Source of the DNA: Lachnospiraceae bacterium JLR.KK008
GTDB lineage: Bacteria > Bacillota > Clostridia > Lachnospirales > Lachnospiraceae
Length of the DNA stretch: 64,000 nucleotides
NCBI GenBank assembly: GCA_037015955.1
Contig: CP143548.1
Coordinates: 830,001-894,000 of the forward strand
Direction: 5' to 3'
Part shown: positions 37,788 to 47,321 of the stretch, piece by piece
Position numbering within the stretch: the stretch's first letter is position 1
How the letters are laid out: each line of letters begins with the position of its first letter
Translations under genes and position numbers: made by a program
Notes under the pieces: model-generated
What the model was told of the DNA's origin: nothing
Databases searched by the model: none
What the model saw: the letters and a program-made list of their open reading frames with translations, nothing else

Positions 37788-39788
37788 GTGGTAAAGACAA
37801 TTAAAGGCAGGCTCACGTTCAGTGTGATCGGTATTGTCGCGGTAAGTATTCTTTTGACAGTGGCGGGAAGTATCACTGCTTCGGGTGAACGTCTGATTGA
37901 AGGACAGACGCAGGCACTGCGGTTAAACGCGGAAAAATATGCGGAAGAGATCAACACATGGATTGAGAATGAAAAGATGCTTGCGTCGGGGGCAGCTGCC
38001 AGCATCGAGGCCGGAGAGAGGGTGGACACTGATTTTCTGCAATCGGTGGTGGATACCCATGCCGCAGACAGATCGGAGATTCTGAATCTGTACTGTGGAA
38101 CAGAAGACAGCAGGTTCATCCAGTCAAACAAAGAGGCAGAGATACCGGAGGGATATGATCCGGTCGAGCGTGGATGGTACGGACAGGCGGTGGAAGCAGG
38201 AACGGTCATCGTGACAGATCCATATTGGGATGTGATGACGAATCAGATGTGTACGACGATTGCAGCGCCAGTCTACATACAACATGAACTGGCAGGTGTG
38301 ATCGGCCTGGATGTGACGCTTGCCACAGTGACGGAGCTGACGGGAAGTATCAATTATGAACAGGGAGTATATGGGTTTCTGGCGGACAGCAGCGGTCAAT
38401 ATATAGCGCATAAAAATAAAGAATACGAGCCGACGGCAGACGTGGCTGTTCCGGTTACGGATATTCTGCCGCAACTGGGAGAAATGATGGAGGGAACTGA
38501 CAATAGTGTCAGGAAATTGACAGACTATGATGGCAGTGAATGTTTCTTTGCCTTGTCCGAAATAACGGGAAGCGGCTGGAAGCTGGGAGTGGTCGTTCCG
38601 GCGGATCATGTGATGGCGCCTCTGACTGCCATGGTTATGGTGGCAGTCGTGATCGCGCTGGGAATTATTTTATTCGTGACGGTGTTTATGGCAGGACTGA
38701 TCGGCAGAATGCTGGCGCCGATACAGATGTTAAAGCAGTTTGCCTCCGGAGATTTTTCGGAGAATCAGGTCACTGGCAGTGCGATTCCCAAAGAGTACAG
38801 AAGCGAGACACAGCAGATCAGGATCGCGACGACAGAGGTGAGACAACAGATCCGGGAGATTATTTTAAATACAAAAAGGCAGGCAGGGAATATCAGCGAG
38901 ATCGCAGACAGTACATCTGCACAGATGACGACGCTAAGCCGGAATATTGCCGGCATTTCAGAACTGGTGAGCCAGGTCATGAGACAGACTGAGCGGGCGA
39001 AGGAGCTGACAGAGAGCATCAATGAGAATGGAGAAGAGCTGCAGGAGGCCGTAGAGGATGTGGCGAAAAAGGCCGGAGAAGCGGCGCGGCAGTCGTGTGA
39101 GATCATGGACCGGGCGGCCAGGCAGCATGAAACCTCCAGTCAGTCTGCCCGGGAGGCAGTGACACTGTATGAGAATACGAAGGGAGAACTGGAACAGGCG
39201 ATTACTGACAGTCAGAAAGTACAGGAGATCAGTATTTTGACAGAGGAAATTCTTGCGATCAGTTCTCAGACAAATTTACTGGCGCTGAACGCTTCGATTG
39301 AGGCGGCGAGGGCCGGAGAGGCAGGAAAGGGATTTGCCGTTGTTGCGGAGGAAATCCGGCAGCTGGCAGATAATTCCAGAAAGACGGTGGACAAAATTCA
39401 GAAAGTGACAGAAGGAGTCGTACAAAATGTTGCCTTTTTGTCTGCCAGTGCGGAAAAGCTGTTGGAATTTATGAACGGAAAGGTCATGGAAGATTACAGG
39501 GGAATGACAGAGCTGGCACAGGCGTATCAGCAGGATGCGGTATTTTACAACGATATTTCCAGTGATCTTGGAGCTTCTTCCGGGGAGATGCGTGTCAGCA
39601 TGACCGGAATCAACGAATCGATCAGGGCGATCACAGAACTGGTGGCGGGTATCGCACAATATATGGGGAGTATGGAGCAGTCTGCGGGGGACTCTGATAA
39701 AAACTCTCAGGCAGTGATGGGACAGATGGAAGAATTGTTCCGCCTCAGCGGGCTCTTGAAACAAACGGTAGCATCTTTTAAAATATAA
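37788..39788 (+). CDS. Methyl-accepting chemotaxis protein
   Basis: 666 aa from GTG, five bases after GGAGGTACG. First membrane segment at about 9-30. Sensor region with dCache features ([32 protein letters not shown]), second membrane segment at about 283-305, HAMP, and the signalling tip [19 protein letters not shown] at about 500. An extended -10 (TGCTATAAT, ending at 37725) lies upstream. No chemotaxis kinase genes are nearby. Confidence 0.92.
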   Translation: MVKTIKGRLTFSVIGIVAVSILLTVAGSITASGERLIEGQTQALRLNAEKYAEEINTWIENEKMLASGAAASIEAGERVDTDFLQSVVDTHAADRSEILNLYCGTEDSRFIQSNKEAEIPEGYDPVERGWYGQAVEAGTVIVTDPYWDVMTNQMCTTIAAPVYIQHELAGVIGLDVTLATVTELTGSINYEQGVYGFLADSSGQYIAHKNKEYEPTADVAVPVTDILPQLGEMMEGTDNSVRKLTDYDGSECFFALSEITGSGWKLGVVVPADHVMAPLTAMVMVAVVIALGIILFVTVFMAGLIGRMLAPIQMLKQFASGDFSENQVTGSAIPKEYRSETQQIRIATTEVRQQIREIILNTKRQAGNISEIADSTSAQMTTLSRNIAGISELVSQVMRQTERAKELTESINENGEELQEAVEDVAKKAGEAARQSCEIMDRAARQHETSSQSAREAVTLYENTKGELEQAITDSQKVQEISILTEEILAISSQTNLLALNASIEAARAGEAGKGFAVVAEEIRQLADNSRKTVDKIQKVTEGVVQNVAFLSASAEKLLEFMNGKVMEDYRGMTELAQAYQQDAVFYNDISSDLGASSGEMRVSMTGINESIRAITELVAGIAQYMGSMEQSAGDSDKNSQAVMGQMEELFRLSGLLKQTVASFKI

Positions 39789-39810
39789 CAAAAGACAGGA
39801 GAAGCATGAT

Positions 39811-41154
39811 ATGTTAGGTGGCCCGGTATATATTGCATTGATTCGTTTTCTGGTCAGTCTCTTTGGGGTGATCGTGTTATATCTGCTGATGAGCGAACCA
39901 CGGTTCAGCAGGATAAAGACGGTGCTTGGCTATGCCTGCTTCGTTTGCGCTGTTACTTTGCTGGGCTGTGGCTGGTATGCAGTCCACTGGGAGAGCTTTG
40001 TGAGGATGGGAGCCATTTTCATGTATTTTTGTTTTGCGGGCTTTTCTCTCTATATGTGCAAGGGGCCGATCTTCTTGCAGGTATATAAGCTGGCGTTGAT
40101 CTATTATCTGATGGGCATCTTTCTGATCAGCAGCATTGAGATCGCCACGATATTTTTTAACGAGAATGTCTGGGTGGATATTGTCATGCGGATCATTCTG
40201 ATTATAATAATGGTAATATTGATCGACAAAAAGATGAAAAAGGATTTTCGCGGATTTGGCAATTATGTGGAGAGCGAACTTGACCGGTTCAGCGCCGTAC
40301 TTATGATCATTAGTATTCTCTGCGGGATCGGGTTTATTCTCAATCCGAACATACGCGATCACACACCGTATCGGTTATATCAGATCATTATCAATTTCTT
40401 CCTGATCGGTTCACTGCAGTTCCAGGCGTTCCGTCTGTATCTGCATATCGGCAAAGAAAAAGAATATCAGAGAGAATATCAGTTGATGCAGATGAACCAT
40501 CGGCTGCTGGAGCGGAATGTGGAACTGATGGAAGAATCGGTAGAGGCGGGTAAAAGGCTTCGTCATGATGCCAGGCATCACAATGCTGTCATTGCAGAGT
40601 ATGTGCGCAGAGGACAGAATGAAGAGCTGCTGCGATATTTAAAAGAATATGAACAGGAGATGGACGACAGCGCCGTAAAGACGATCTGTGCCAATATGGC
40701 TGTCAATAACGTGCTCTCGGCCTATACAAGAAGAGCCGAGAGAGAAGAGATCGAGGTTACACTGGATGTGGAGCTCGGCAAAGAGTTGGCAATACCAAAT
40801 ATTGATCTGGTAGCGATATTGGCCAATGCCTATGAAAATGCCATTTTTGGCTGTATGGAGGTGAAGAAGCAGGCACAGGGACGGGAGTGCTTCATTCATC
40901 TGGCGATTAAGAGAAAGCGAAATAAGCTCGTCATCTGTTGCAGCAATACTTGCAGAAGGGAGACAGCGTTTCGAAACGGGCAGCCGAAGCCGGAGTTCAC
41001 AGGTGGAGTCGGTGTGCTCAGCATTACGAAGACAGCAGACAAGTTTGACGGAGAATATGATTTTAAAAATGACGATGGCGTGTTTGTGTTCCGTCTGGTC
41101 ATGAATATTCCACCCGAAGAAGAGAAGGGGAAGGGAGAAAACAACCGGAACTGA
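39811..41154 (+). CDS. GHKL-type (AgrC-like) sensor histidine kinase
   Basis: 447 aa. About six membrane segments in the first 215 residues, then a coiled coil. The HisKA-like site is RLRHDARHHNAVI at about 250, and the ATPase has ILANAYENAIFG and GGVGVLSI. Members of this group usually act with a LytTR response regulator and often sense peptides. No such regulator is adjacent, and the gene follows a chemoreceptor by 22 bp. Confidence 0.87.
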   Translation: MLGGPVYIALIRFLVSLFGVIVLYLLMSEPRFSRIKTVLGYACFVCAVTLLGCGWYAVHWESFVRMGAIFMYFCFAGFSLYMCKGPIFLQVYKLALIYYLMGIFLISSIEIATIFFNENVWVDIVMRIILIIIMVILIDKKMKKDFRGFGNYVESELDRFSAVLMIISILCGIGFILNPNIRDHTPYRLYQIIINFFLIGSLQFQAFRLYLHIGKEKEYQREYQLMQMNHRLLERNVELMEESVEAGKRLRHDARHHNAVIAEYVRRGQNEELLRYLKEYEQEMDDSAVKTICANMAVNNVLSAYTRRAEREEIEVTLDVELGKELAIPNIDLVAILANAYENAIFGCMEVKKQAQGRECFIHLAIKRKRNKLVICCSNTCRRETAFRNGQPKPEFTGGVGVLSITKTADKFDGEYDFKNDDGVFVFRLVMNIPPEEEKGKGENNRN

Positions 41155-41185
41155 GGGTCTTGCGGCCGCAAAAAAACGGTATTTT

Positions 41186-41215
41186 TTGATGGAACGGTCA
41201 TATAATTCCTATAAT
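41186..41215 (+). promoter_or_regulatory. Putative promoter of the S8 peptidase gene
   Basis: TTGATG (41186-41191), 18 nt, TATAAT (41210-41215). Confidence 0.5.
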
Positions 41216-41311
41216 TGGATCAGGGTGTCAAAGGGATGGTCTGAGCTCTGGGCCCGGACACGTATATCATCCCTGCATCTTTAATCAGGAATAGACAGAG
41301 GCGGCGAAGAG

Positions 41312-43129
41312 ATGGCGGATGAAAAATTAGAACTTTTGCTCAATGCAGCGTTGCAGGCGACTCCGCAGGAACGGGAGAAGTCAGAAATATTGGAGATCGG
41401 ATTTGATCAGCAGACAAAGATCTGGGAGGTCATCGTGAAATATCACGGTGATCTTCTTTTTTTGGAAGAGCTTTCGATCGGTGTGGAGCCTTTGCTCGCA
41501 GGCTATGCGATATTGAGCGTCCCGGAAGAAAAAATGACGTTATTGTCAGAGATTGAAGAGATAGAATATGTGGAAAAACCAAAACGCCTTTATTTTCAGG
41601 TTCTGGAAGGAAAACGGGCGTCATGTATCTTGCCGGTAACGATCAGGCCGCCCTATTTGAACGGCGGCGGGGTCCTGATTGGTATTGCCGATTCCGGCAT
41701 CGATTATACGCATCCTGATTTCAGGAATGCGGATGGCAAAACGAAGATCACAGCCATCTGGGATCAGAGCCTGCAGGCGGACGAGGCGCGGGGGTGGCAG
41801 CCGCCGGATGGATTCCTGACCGGAGTCGAATTTAAGTCAGAGCAGATTGACAAGGCGCTTGCGGAGGATTCCCAGGCAGAGCGTACACGGCTTGTGCCAG
41901 TGCGCGATGTAAGCGGTCATGGAACAGCGGTCGCGGGGATCGCGGCGGGCAGCGGCCTGGGACTGCGCCCATCAGGCAGCAGCGTACAGGGGATGGCACT
42001 TCTGGAAGGTGCCGACACGGGCGTGGCGCCGCAGAGTGATCTGATCATAGTCAAACTGGGTACGCCGCGGGAAGAATCTTTTCCGAGGACGACAGAACTG
42101 ATGCGGGCAGTGACTTATCTGATCAGGAAGGCGGTCGCCATGGGAAGACCGATCGCGATAAATCTCAGTTTTGGCAATACATATGGCTCTCATGACGGCA
42201 CTTCTTTGCTGGAACGGTTTCTGGACAATGCGTCTGAAGTGGGAAGAAATGTGATCTGCGTGGGTAGTGGGAATGAGGGGGCTTCCAGAGGACATGTATC
42301 TGGTAATGCGCTGGAAAATACGAGGATAGAATTGTCGGTAGGGAGTTATGAAACTGCATTCAGCGTACAGATCTGGAAAAACTATGCGGATACCTTTCAG
42401 ATTATGCTGATGTCTCCGGATGGCAATTCTGTGACGTTTTCCACGGACAGTACAGGTCGGGAAGGTCTGAGGCGTATTGCCATGGGCGGGACAGAGCTTC
42501 TTCTCTATGTGGGGGAACCGACGCCGTATTCAGCGCAGCAGGAGATCTACCTGGATTTTTTGCCGGCCGGCCGGTATGTGAGCAGTGGCATATGGGCGTT
42601 TACGATAACACCACTGAAGACAGTTACGGGTAATTACAGTATGTATCTGCCAAGTCAGACGACGTTGGGTTCGGATACGAGGTTTTACCGTCCGACGCCG
42701 GACACGACGCTGACGATTCCGTCCACGGCGTCTAAAGTGATCACGGTGGGTGCCTACGATACGAGGAATGACGCCTATGCCGACTTCTCCGGCCGGGGCT
42801 ATCTGTTTGCGGCGAATGCACAGCAGCGCCTGGGCATCATTCAGAGTAAACCGGACCTGGTAGCGCCGGGGGTAGGAATCGTGACAGCCGCGGCAGATGG
42901 AGGCTATGTCACAGTCACCGGCACTTCCTTTGCCACGCCGTTTGTCACCGGAGCGGCGGCCCTGTTGATGGAGCATGGGATTATCAAGGGAAATGACCCC
43001 TATCTGTATGGGCAGAAGGTGAAGGCCTATCTGCAAAAAGGAGCAAGGCAACTGCCGGGATTTGCGGAATTTCCGAATGAGATGGTCGGGTATGGAGCGC
43101 TTTGTGTGGAAAGGAGTCTGCCGGGGTAG
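41312..43129 (+). CDS. S8-family (subtilisin-like) serine peptidase
   Basis: 605 aa with all catalytic residues: Asp in IADSGIDYTHPDF (about 128), His in SGHGTAVAGIAAG (about 205), Ser in GTSFATPFVTGAA (about 538), plus oxyanion Asn in INLSFGN. There is no signal peptide, and a 100-residue prodomain-like N-terminus precedes the catalytic domain. It resembles clostridial Csp-type proteases that come in tandem sets. The last 30 bp recur at 44989-45018. Confidence 0.9.
   Translation: MADEKLELLLNAALQATPQEREKSEILEIGFDQQTKIWEVIVKYHGDLLFLEELSIGVEPLLAGYAILSVPEEKMTLLSEIEEIEYVEKPKRLYFQVLEGKRASCILPVTIRPPYLNGGGVLIGIADSGIDYTHPDFRNADGKTKITAIWDQSLQADEARGWQPPDGFLTGVEFKSEQIDKALAEDSQAERTRLVPVRDVSGHGTAVAGIAAGSGLGLRPSGSSVQGMALLEGADTGVAPQSDLIIVKLGTPREESFPRTTELMRAVTYLIRKAVAMGRPIAINLSFGNTYGSHDGTSLLERFLDNASEVGRNVICVGSGNEGASRGHVSGNALENTRIELSVGSYETAFSVQIWKNYADTFQIMLMSPDGNSVTFSTDSTGREGLRRIAMGGTELLLYVGEPTPYSAQQEIYLDFLPAGRYVSSGIWAFTITPLKTVTGNYSMYLPSQTTLGSDTRFYRPTPDTTLTIPSTASKVITVGAYDTRNDAYADFSGRGYLFAANAQQRLGIIQSKPDLVAPGVGIVTAAADGGYVTVTGTSFATPFVTGAAALLMEHGIIKGNDPYLYGQKVKAYLQKGARQLPGFAEFPNEMVGYGALCVERSLPG
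43088..43117 (+). repeat. 30-bp direct repeat, copy 1 (S8 gene 3' end)
   Basis: Codes for GYGALCVERS at the peptidase C-terminus. 29 of 30 bases match 44989-45018. Confidence 0.85.
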
Positions 43130-43427
43130 AAATGTGGGAGATTTTGGGATAAAGTGTATGTTATTTTATGGTATATAGTGTCGAATAAAGTGTTTATTAT
43201 GCGTTGTATGAAATAGGTTAACATGTTATATTGATTTTAATAGTTTGATGATGTTTATTAAAAATGTTGGTGTAAGTAAATTGGGTTTAGGCTAGAATAT
43301 CAATTGAAATAGAGTTATTGGAATACAAAATTTTACAATACATTGTCGGCGGATTATGATGGTTTACTAATTTGGAAAGATAGATGAAATTCTGCCACTG
43401 ATGGTGGCAGAAATGGAGAGGATGTAT
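43130..43427. other. AT-rich spacer before DUF1016 gene
   Basis: No gene supported. Contains the inverted repeat TTCTGCCAC/GTGGCAGAA at 43390-43412, just before the ribosome binding site. A near copy (GTGCCAC-N5-GTGGCAG) lies within the following gene at about 43722. Confidence 0.5.
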
Positions 43428-44453
43428 ATGAAAAATATTGTTACAACACAAGAATTTAGGAAGTTTGTTTCTGATATAATTCAAAAAATTAAAGATGCCC
43501 AGTATGAATCTTTGAAATTTGTTAATTATAATTTGATCTGTTTATATTGGGACATAGGCAGAGAAATTTGTGTGAGGCAAAATGAATATGGTTGGGGTAA
43601 AGCTATTGTTGAAGAACTATCAGCAGAATTACAGGAAGAATTTTTTGGGAAATCCGGTTTTTCTGCAAGGAATTTATGGAGAATGAGAAATTTTTACATT
43701 ACATTTCAGGATAACAAAGAAGTGCCACCTCTAGTGGCAGAAATAAGTTGGACAAAAATATATCTGGTTTTAGAAAAATGCAAAAATAGCCAGGAAAGAG
43801 AATTTTATTTTAAGATGATACGAAAGTATGGTTGGACAAAAGAAATGCTGATACATAATATATCAATAAAATCTTACGAGAAATTTCTTTTAAATCAAAC
43901 TAATTTTGAAGAGCAGTTGCCGGAAGAATATAGAAAGCAAGCAAAATTAGCAGTCAAAGATGAATATACATTTGATTTTATGGAATTGTCGGTGAAACAT
44001 AGTGAACGTGAATTGGAACAAGAATTAATACAACATATTCAAAAATTTTTATCAGAAATGGGAGGTATGTTTGCATTTATTGGGAACCAATATAAAATAG
44101 TAGTTGGTGGCGATGAATTTTTTATAGATTTATTGTTATATCATCGTAAATTAAGATGTTTAGTGGCAATAGAATTGAAAATAGGTAAATTCGAACCATC
44201 TGATATGGGGCAATTACAGTTTTATTTGACAGCGTTAAATGAACAGGAAAAACTCCCTGAGGAGAATGAATCTATTGGAATTATTATATGCCGAAGTAAG
44301 AATAGGACTGTAGTTGAATATGCATTAAAAAGTGCAACGGTGCCAATGGGAGTGGCAACCTATAAAATTAGTAATGAATTACCAATAAACATGCGTGAAT
44401 TATTACCTGAGCCAGAAGAGATTGCAAGACGTTTAGATGAAATTGAAGGATAA
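43428..44453 (+). CDS. DUF1016/YhcG-type PD-(D/E)XK nuclease
   Basis: 341 aa from ATG 43428, six bases after GGAGAGG. N-terminal DUF1016 region (NLICLYWDIGREI, GWGKAIVEELSAEL, FSARNLWRMRNFY) and a C-terminal nuclease domain with IDLLLYHRKLRCLVAIELK, the D...ExK core. Family members often sit in restriction or other defence loci. AT-rich compared with the S8 gene before it. Probably an accessory nuclease of a defence cassette (inference). Confidence 0.85.
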   Translation: MKNIVTTQEFRKFVSDIIQKIKDAQYESLKFVNYNLICLYWDIGREICVRQNEYGWGKAIVEELSAELQEEFFGKSGFSARNLWRMRNFYITFQDNKEVPPLVAEISWTKIYLVLEKCKNSQEREFYFKMIRKYGWTKEMLIHNISIKSYEKFLLNQTNFEEQLPEEYRKQAKLAVKDEYTFDFMELSVKHSERELEQELIQHIQKFLSEMGGMFAFIGNQYKIVVGGDEFFIDLLLYHRKLRCLVAIELKIGKFEPSDMGQLQFYLTALNEQEKLPEENESIGIIICRSKNRTVVEYALKSATVPMGVATYKISNELPINMRELLPEPEEIARRLDEIEG

Positions 44454-44491
44454 TAAGTAAAAACTAACGAAAAATGGGAAGGGAAGATACT

Positions 44492-44956
44492 ATGAAATAT
44501 GAGATTGCAGTATGTACTAAAGAAGGAGATTCTACAACTTTTAAAGGCAATTTACTGGAAAAGCTTTCTAGAGAAATTCTTGAAGTACAACAATATAAAG
44601 TAACAGAGACTGTCCGGATTACCGGGATGGAAATAGATTTGCTTGCCAGACATAAAATTAGTAATTCTACAATTTTTGTTGAATGTAAAGCATGGGATGG
44701 TACTTTGCCGGCAGATGTAATTACAAAATTATTAGGGAATGTAGTTATGAAAAACGCTAATGGAGGATGGCTTATTACAACAGGAGCATTATCAAAAGAT
44801 GCAAAGGGGGCACAAGAAGAATGGGAAAGGGAGGATAATGCAAGATATAATAACTTGACACTAATTCACCGTCAATTTTGCCCTAACTTAGCATTAGCGA
44901 ACCGTACGCCCTACGAAGTTATGCGGGTTTCAGCGATTTTCACATGGGAAAAGTGA
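44492..44956 (+). CDS. Mrr-like restriction endonuclease-fold protein
   Basis: 154 aa from ATG 44492. A PD-(D/E)XK core is visible: MEIDLLARHK, then IFVECKAWDG, and GGWLITTGALSKDAK, as in Mrr-type nucleases that act on modified or foreign DNA. The last 30 or so residues come from an 89-bp sequence that is repeated at 46448-46536, so the C-terminus may have been replaced by recombination. 38 bp after the DUF1016 gene, same strand. Confidence 0.7.
   Translation: MKYEIAVCTKEGDSTTFKGNLLEKLSREILEVQQYKVTETVRITGMEIDLLARHKISNSTIFVECKAWDGTLPADVITKLLGNVVMKNANGGWLITTGALSKDAKGAQEEWEREDNARYNNLTLIHRQFCPNLALANRTPYEVMRVSAIFTWEK
44852..44940 (+). repeat. 89-bp direct repeat, copy 1
   Basis: About 91% identical to 46448-46536. 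It codes for the tail of the Mrr-like protein (NLTLIHRQF, NLALANRTP, EVMRVSAI). Most differences keep the frame. Confidence 0.85.
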
Positions 44957-44988
44957 AAAAAGTTTGTGACATTAACTTGACATACGCG

Positions 44989-45018
44989 GGGTATGGGGCG
45001 CTTTGTGTGGAAAGGAGT
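44989..45018 (+). repeat. 30-bp direct repeat, copy 2 (S8 3' end remnant)
   Basis: Codes for GYGALCVERSLSI then stop, as at the S8 peptidase end. Probably all that is left of a second tandem S8 gene or a duplication made on insertion of the nuclease cassette. Confidence 0.8.
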
Positions 45019-45202
45019 TTATCAATTTGATTTTTTGTCAGATAAAGGATTTGCTTACCTTTTGTAGAATAGATGAGTAATTATATAATTTTAGAGTCAG
45101 GCGATACTTTACATTAAAAAGATGTGTGGTATTATTATATATAGATGGAAGACAATAAAAAAAGTATTTTATTGAAAGACGTGTATAAGAAAGAGAAGGC
45201 TA

Positions 45203-46159
45203 ATGAGCGCAGTATTAAAAAGTGCATTAGATGATTATTATAAAACGATAAAAGGCGAGAGGGCTAATTATCAGGCTTGTTATAAGAGTTTTTTGGAGTA
45301 TTGTAATCAAGAATTAAAGTTGTATTCACTTGCTGACCTATCAGCAAATCTTACAAAGATAGATGTTGAACAGGCATGCAAATATTATTTTGAAACAAGC
45401 AAAAGGGCAACATCTATTGAAGCGATTCAGAGATTTTTAACGGCGATAGATCAATTTTCCAGCTATGCCAAGGAACGGGAAATAGAGTGGAGATATTTGA
45501 AGGAAGGTTGCAGAAATAAGCAGATAGTGCATGATATATGTTTAAGCTTAAATAATGAATTAAGTCAAAAAATATATTTACCATTTGATGAAGAGGAAAA
45601 AGTTAAAATTGTAAAAGAGCAGATAGAGCTTTTAAATAAAAACAACTTTTATCAATTTGGACAATCGGTTATTTATCGTTTTCTTGTTACTTATGGATTT
45701 AAAGAAAAAATTATTATTAATATGAAGACAGAAGAGTTTAATGAGAAAGAGGGACAGTTATTGGTCGGTTGCGATGAGGAACAAAGGATATATGTAAAGC
45801 TAGAAAAAGATATATGGGATGATTTAATAAAATATTGTGGAATACATAAATATCCTGATAGGATATATTTGTTTACAAAAAGCAATGGCGAACAATTAAC
45901 GCCTGATAGCATTTTTCATACTTTAAAGAAAAAAATGAAAGAATTGGATATTCATAATTTTACACCTACCACCGTTGCTTTGCAAGGAGTTGCAAATTTG
46001 ATTGAAAAAGGGTTGACTTTACAGGAAATAAGAATCCTTACAGGATTTGAAACACAAAAGATAGAAGATGTTTCAAAATATTTATTGATAGATAAAGAAA
46101 TTGAAAATGTGATTAATGAAAAACTGCAAAAAAAGCGGAGATTCGAGAAAATTAATTGA
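45203..46159 (+). CDS. Catalytically degenerate tyrosine-recombinase-like protein
   Basis: 318 aa. N-terminal SAM-like core-binding region (about 1-100) and a C-terminal part that tracks the phage-integrase fold: VTYGFKEKIIINMK where TGLR-SELL-L is usual, FTPTTVALQGVANLIEKG where H-LRHTFA is usual, and LTLQEIRILTGFETQ where LGH is usual, ending VSKYL with a Tyr in place. The catalytic Arg, His-x-x-Arg and His/Trp are therefore missing while the fold seems intact. May bind DNA without recombining. AT-rich, in the nuclease island. Confidence 0.65.
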   Translation: MSAVLKSALDDYYKTIKGERANYQACYKSFLEYCNQELKLYSLADLSANLTKIDVEQACKYYFETSKRATSIEAIQRFLTAIDQFSSYAKEREIEWRYLKEGCRNKQIVHDICLSLNNELSQKIYLPFDEEEKVKIVKEQIELLNKNNFYQFGQSVIYRFLVTYGFKEKIIINMKTEEFNEKEGQLLVGCDEEQRIYVKLEKDIWDDLIKYCGIHKYPDRIYLFTKSNGEQLTPDSIFHTLKKKMKELDIHNFTPTTVALQGVANLIEKGLTLQEIRILTGFETQKIEDVSKYLLIDKEIENVINEKLQKKRRFEKIN

Positions 46160-46563
46160 ATACCCAATCAGGTTTGGTATAAATGCAATGCTCATAAGAA
46201 AATGAACGGGGAACAGATCTTTTTGGTTAGATTTTCAAAATATGCAAAAAATGGAAGCGGAGGCATATAAAGCACGCAGATGTATATTTGAATTACATGG
46301 AAAACGGGTAAATCCGTATCATATAATAGAAAGCAGAGAATATTCAGAATGTATTATTTTGCAGGAAAAATCAGTAAAGAAGATTTAAATAGTATTTTCA
46401 AAAAATATGGTATTGCATGATGGGCCAGGTTTGATGTTGCAAGAAAGAACTTGACACTAATTCACCGTCAATTTCATCCAAACTTAGCATTAGCGAACCA
46501 TACGCCCCACGAAGTTATGCGCCTTTCAGCGATTTTAATTACAAAATATCTATTAAATAAATA
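46160..46563 (+). other. Degraded coding remnants and repeat copy 2
   Basis: No complete gene. A 48-codon open frame at 46242-46388 (MQKMEAEAYKARRCIFELHG onward) has coding-like composition but no ribosome binding site. At 46448-46536 the 89-bp repeat recurs, in frame with a short tail ending ITKYLLNKY. Probably what remains of an Mrr-like gene. Confidence 0.5.
46448..46536 (+). repeat. 89-bp direct repeat, copy 2
   Basis: Copy of 44852-44940 with eight differences. Reads NLTLIHRQFHPNLALANHT in the same frame. Confidence 0.85.
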
Positions 46564-46592
46564 TTGACACTGGAAAAGTTATGAGTTAATAT
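46564..46592 (+). promoter_or_regulatory. Promoter of the 58-aa gene
   Basis: TTGACA (46564-46569), 17 nt, TAATAT (46587-46592). Confidence 0.7.
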
Positions 46593-46620
46593 AGGTTCAT
46601 ATTTTAAAGAAAAGGTAGAT

Positions 46621-46797
46621 ATGCTATATGTTGGCGGTATCTGTAATGACAAAGAACAACTAAATTTAATAAAGAGGGTAAGCACGAGGGATAGTGTTTT
46701 ATTTGTGGTACCCTTTTCAGCATTATTGAATGCTGGTTGTTTCTGCCTTACAGAATACTGCATACACTGGGAATTATTGTCTTGTTTTGAGGAATGA
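46621..46797 (+). CDS. 58-aa protein, possible DJ-1/PfpI-domain fragment
   Basis: ATG 46621 to TGA 46797, with AAAAGG upstream, a good promoter and a good terminator, so it is likely expressed. The sequence (MLYVGGICNDKEQ, LFVVPFSALLNAGCFCL, TEYCIHWELL) resembles the nucleophile-elbow part of DJ-1/PfpI or GlxA-type proteins, in which SVCTGAFLLAEAG-like and THW motifs occur. It lacks the rest of the domain. Either a remnant or a small protein. Confidence 0.5.
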   Translation: MLYVGGICNDKEQLNLIKRVSTRDSVLFVVPFSALLNAGCFCLTEYCIHWELLSCFEE

Positions 46798-46806
46798 GAA
46801 AAAGGG

Positions 46807-46837
46807 AAAGTATGACTGTAGAGGTCATACTTTTTTT
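46807..46837 (+). terminator. Terminator of the 58-aa gene
   Basis: AAAGTATGAC/GTCATACTTT hairpin with a seven-T tail. Confidence 0.9.
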
Positions 46838-46938
46838 GTTTTAGACCAACTATGAAATGGAGTGCAAATTTTAAGACATTGCGGGTATCCTTTCATGGAA
46901 AGCCTTGTTTTACTACGTCAATTTGAGACATATGGATT

Positions 46939-46982
46939 CGTGGTTTCAGTCTATTTATGATAGGCAGAAACCACGTTTTTTT
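46939..46982 (+). terminator. Hairpin with T run before the ABC ATPase gene
   Basis: CGTGGTTTC/GAAACCACG with seven T, 40 bp before the ATPase start. Either a terminator of an upstream transcript or an attenuator of the ABC operon. Confidence 0.8.
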
Positions 46983-47023
46983 GTGTCTTGAACTAAAATA
47001 TATTTCATTTGGAGGATTTAAAC

Positions 47024-47321
47024 ATGAAAATGATACGGACAGAAAATATAACGAAAAAGTATAAACGGTATAAGAAGCAGGAGGGAGTGACAGGAAGCAT
47101 TAAGGGTCTGTTCCATAGAGAATATGAAGAAAAAATTGCGGTAGATGCCTTTAACATGGATGTGGATGAGGGTGAGTTTATAGGATTGATTGGACCGAAT
47201 GGAGCGGGTAAAACTACCTTAGTGAAGATACTGACTGGTATTATTGCGCCAACAGGCGGCGAAATTCAGGTCATGGGATTTTATCCTAATAAGCTGGAGA
47301 AGGCATTTAAGCATCAATATG
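47024..47321 (+). pseudogene. ABC transporter ATPase, 5' part, interrupted by element
   Basis: ATG 47024 after GGAGG. Walker A GLIGPNGAGKTTLVKIL at about residues 54-70. The natural frame runs KAFKHQY and is then broken by the integrated element; the residues after 47321 up to a stop at 47347 are element sequence. The other part is at 62597-63270. Joined, the frame reads KAFKHQYAVVMGQKSQLFF without a gap, giving a 323-aa ATPase of the ABC-2 export class. As it stands neither half can work. Confidence 0.9.

Noticed and set aside
43390-43412. Transcription terminator before DUF1016 gene
   Set aside because: The inverted repeat has no T run and lies at the ribosome binding site. A similar repeat inside the gene suggests shared coding ancestry or an operator instead.
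44852-44940. Integron attC-like recombination site
   Set aside because: The 89-bp repeat does not show the paired RYYYAAC/GTTRRRY core sites and keeps a coding frame instead.
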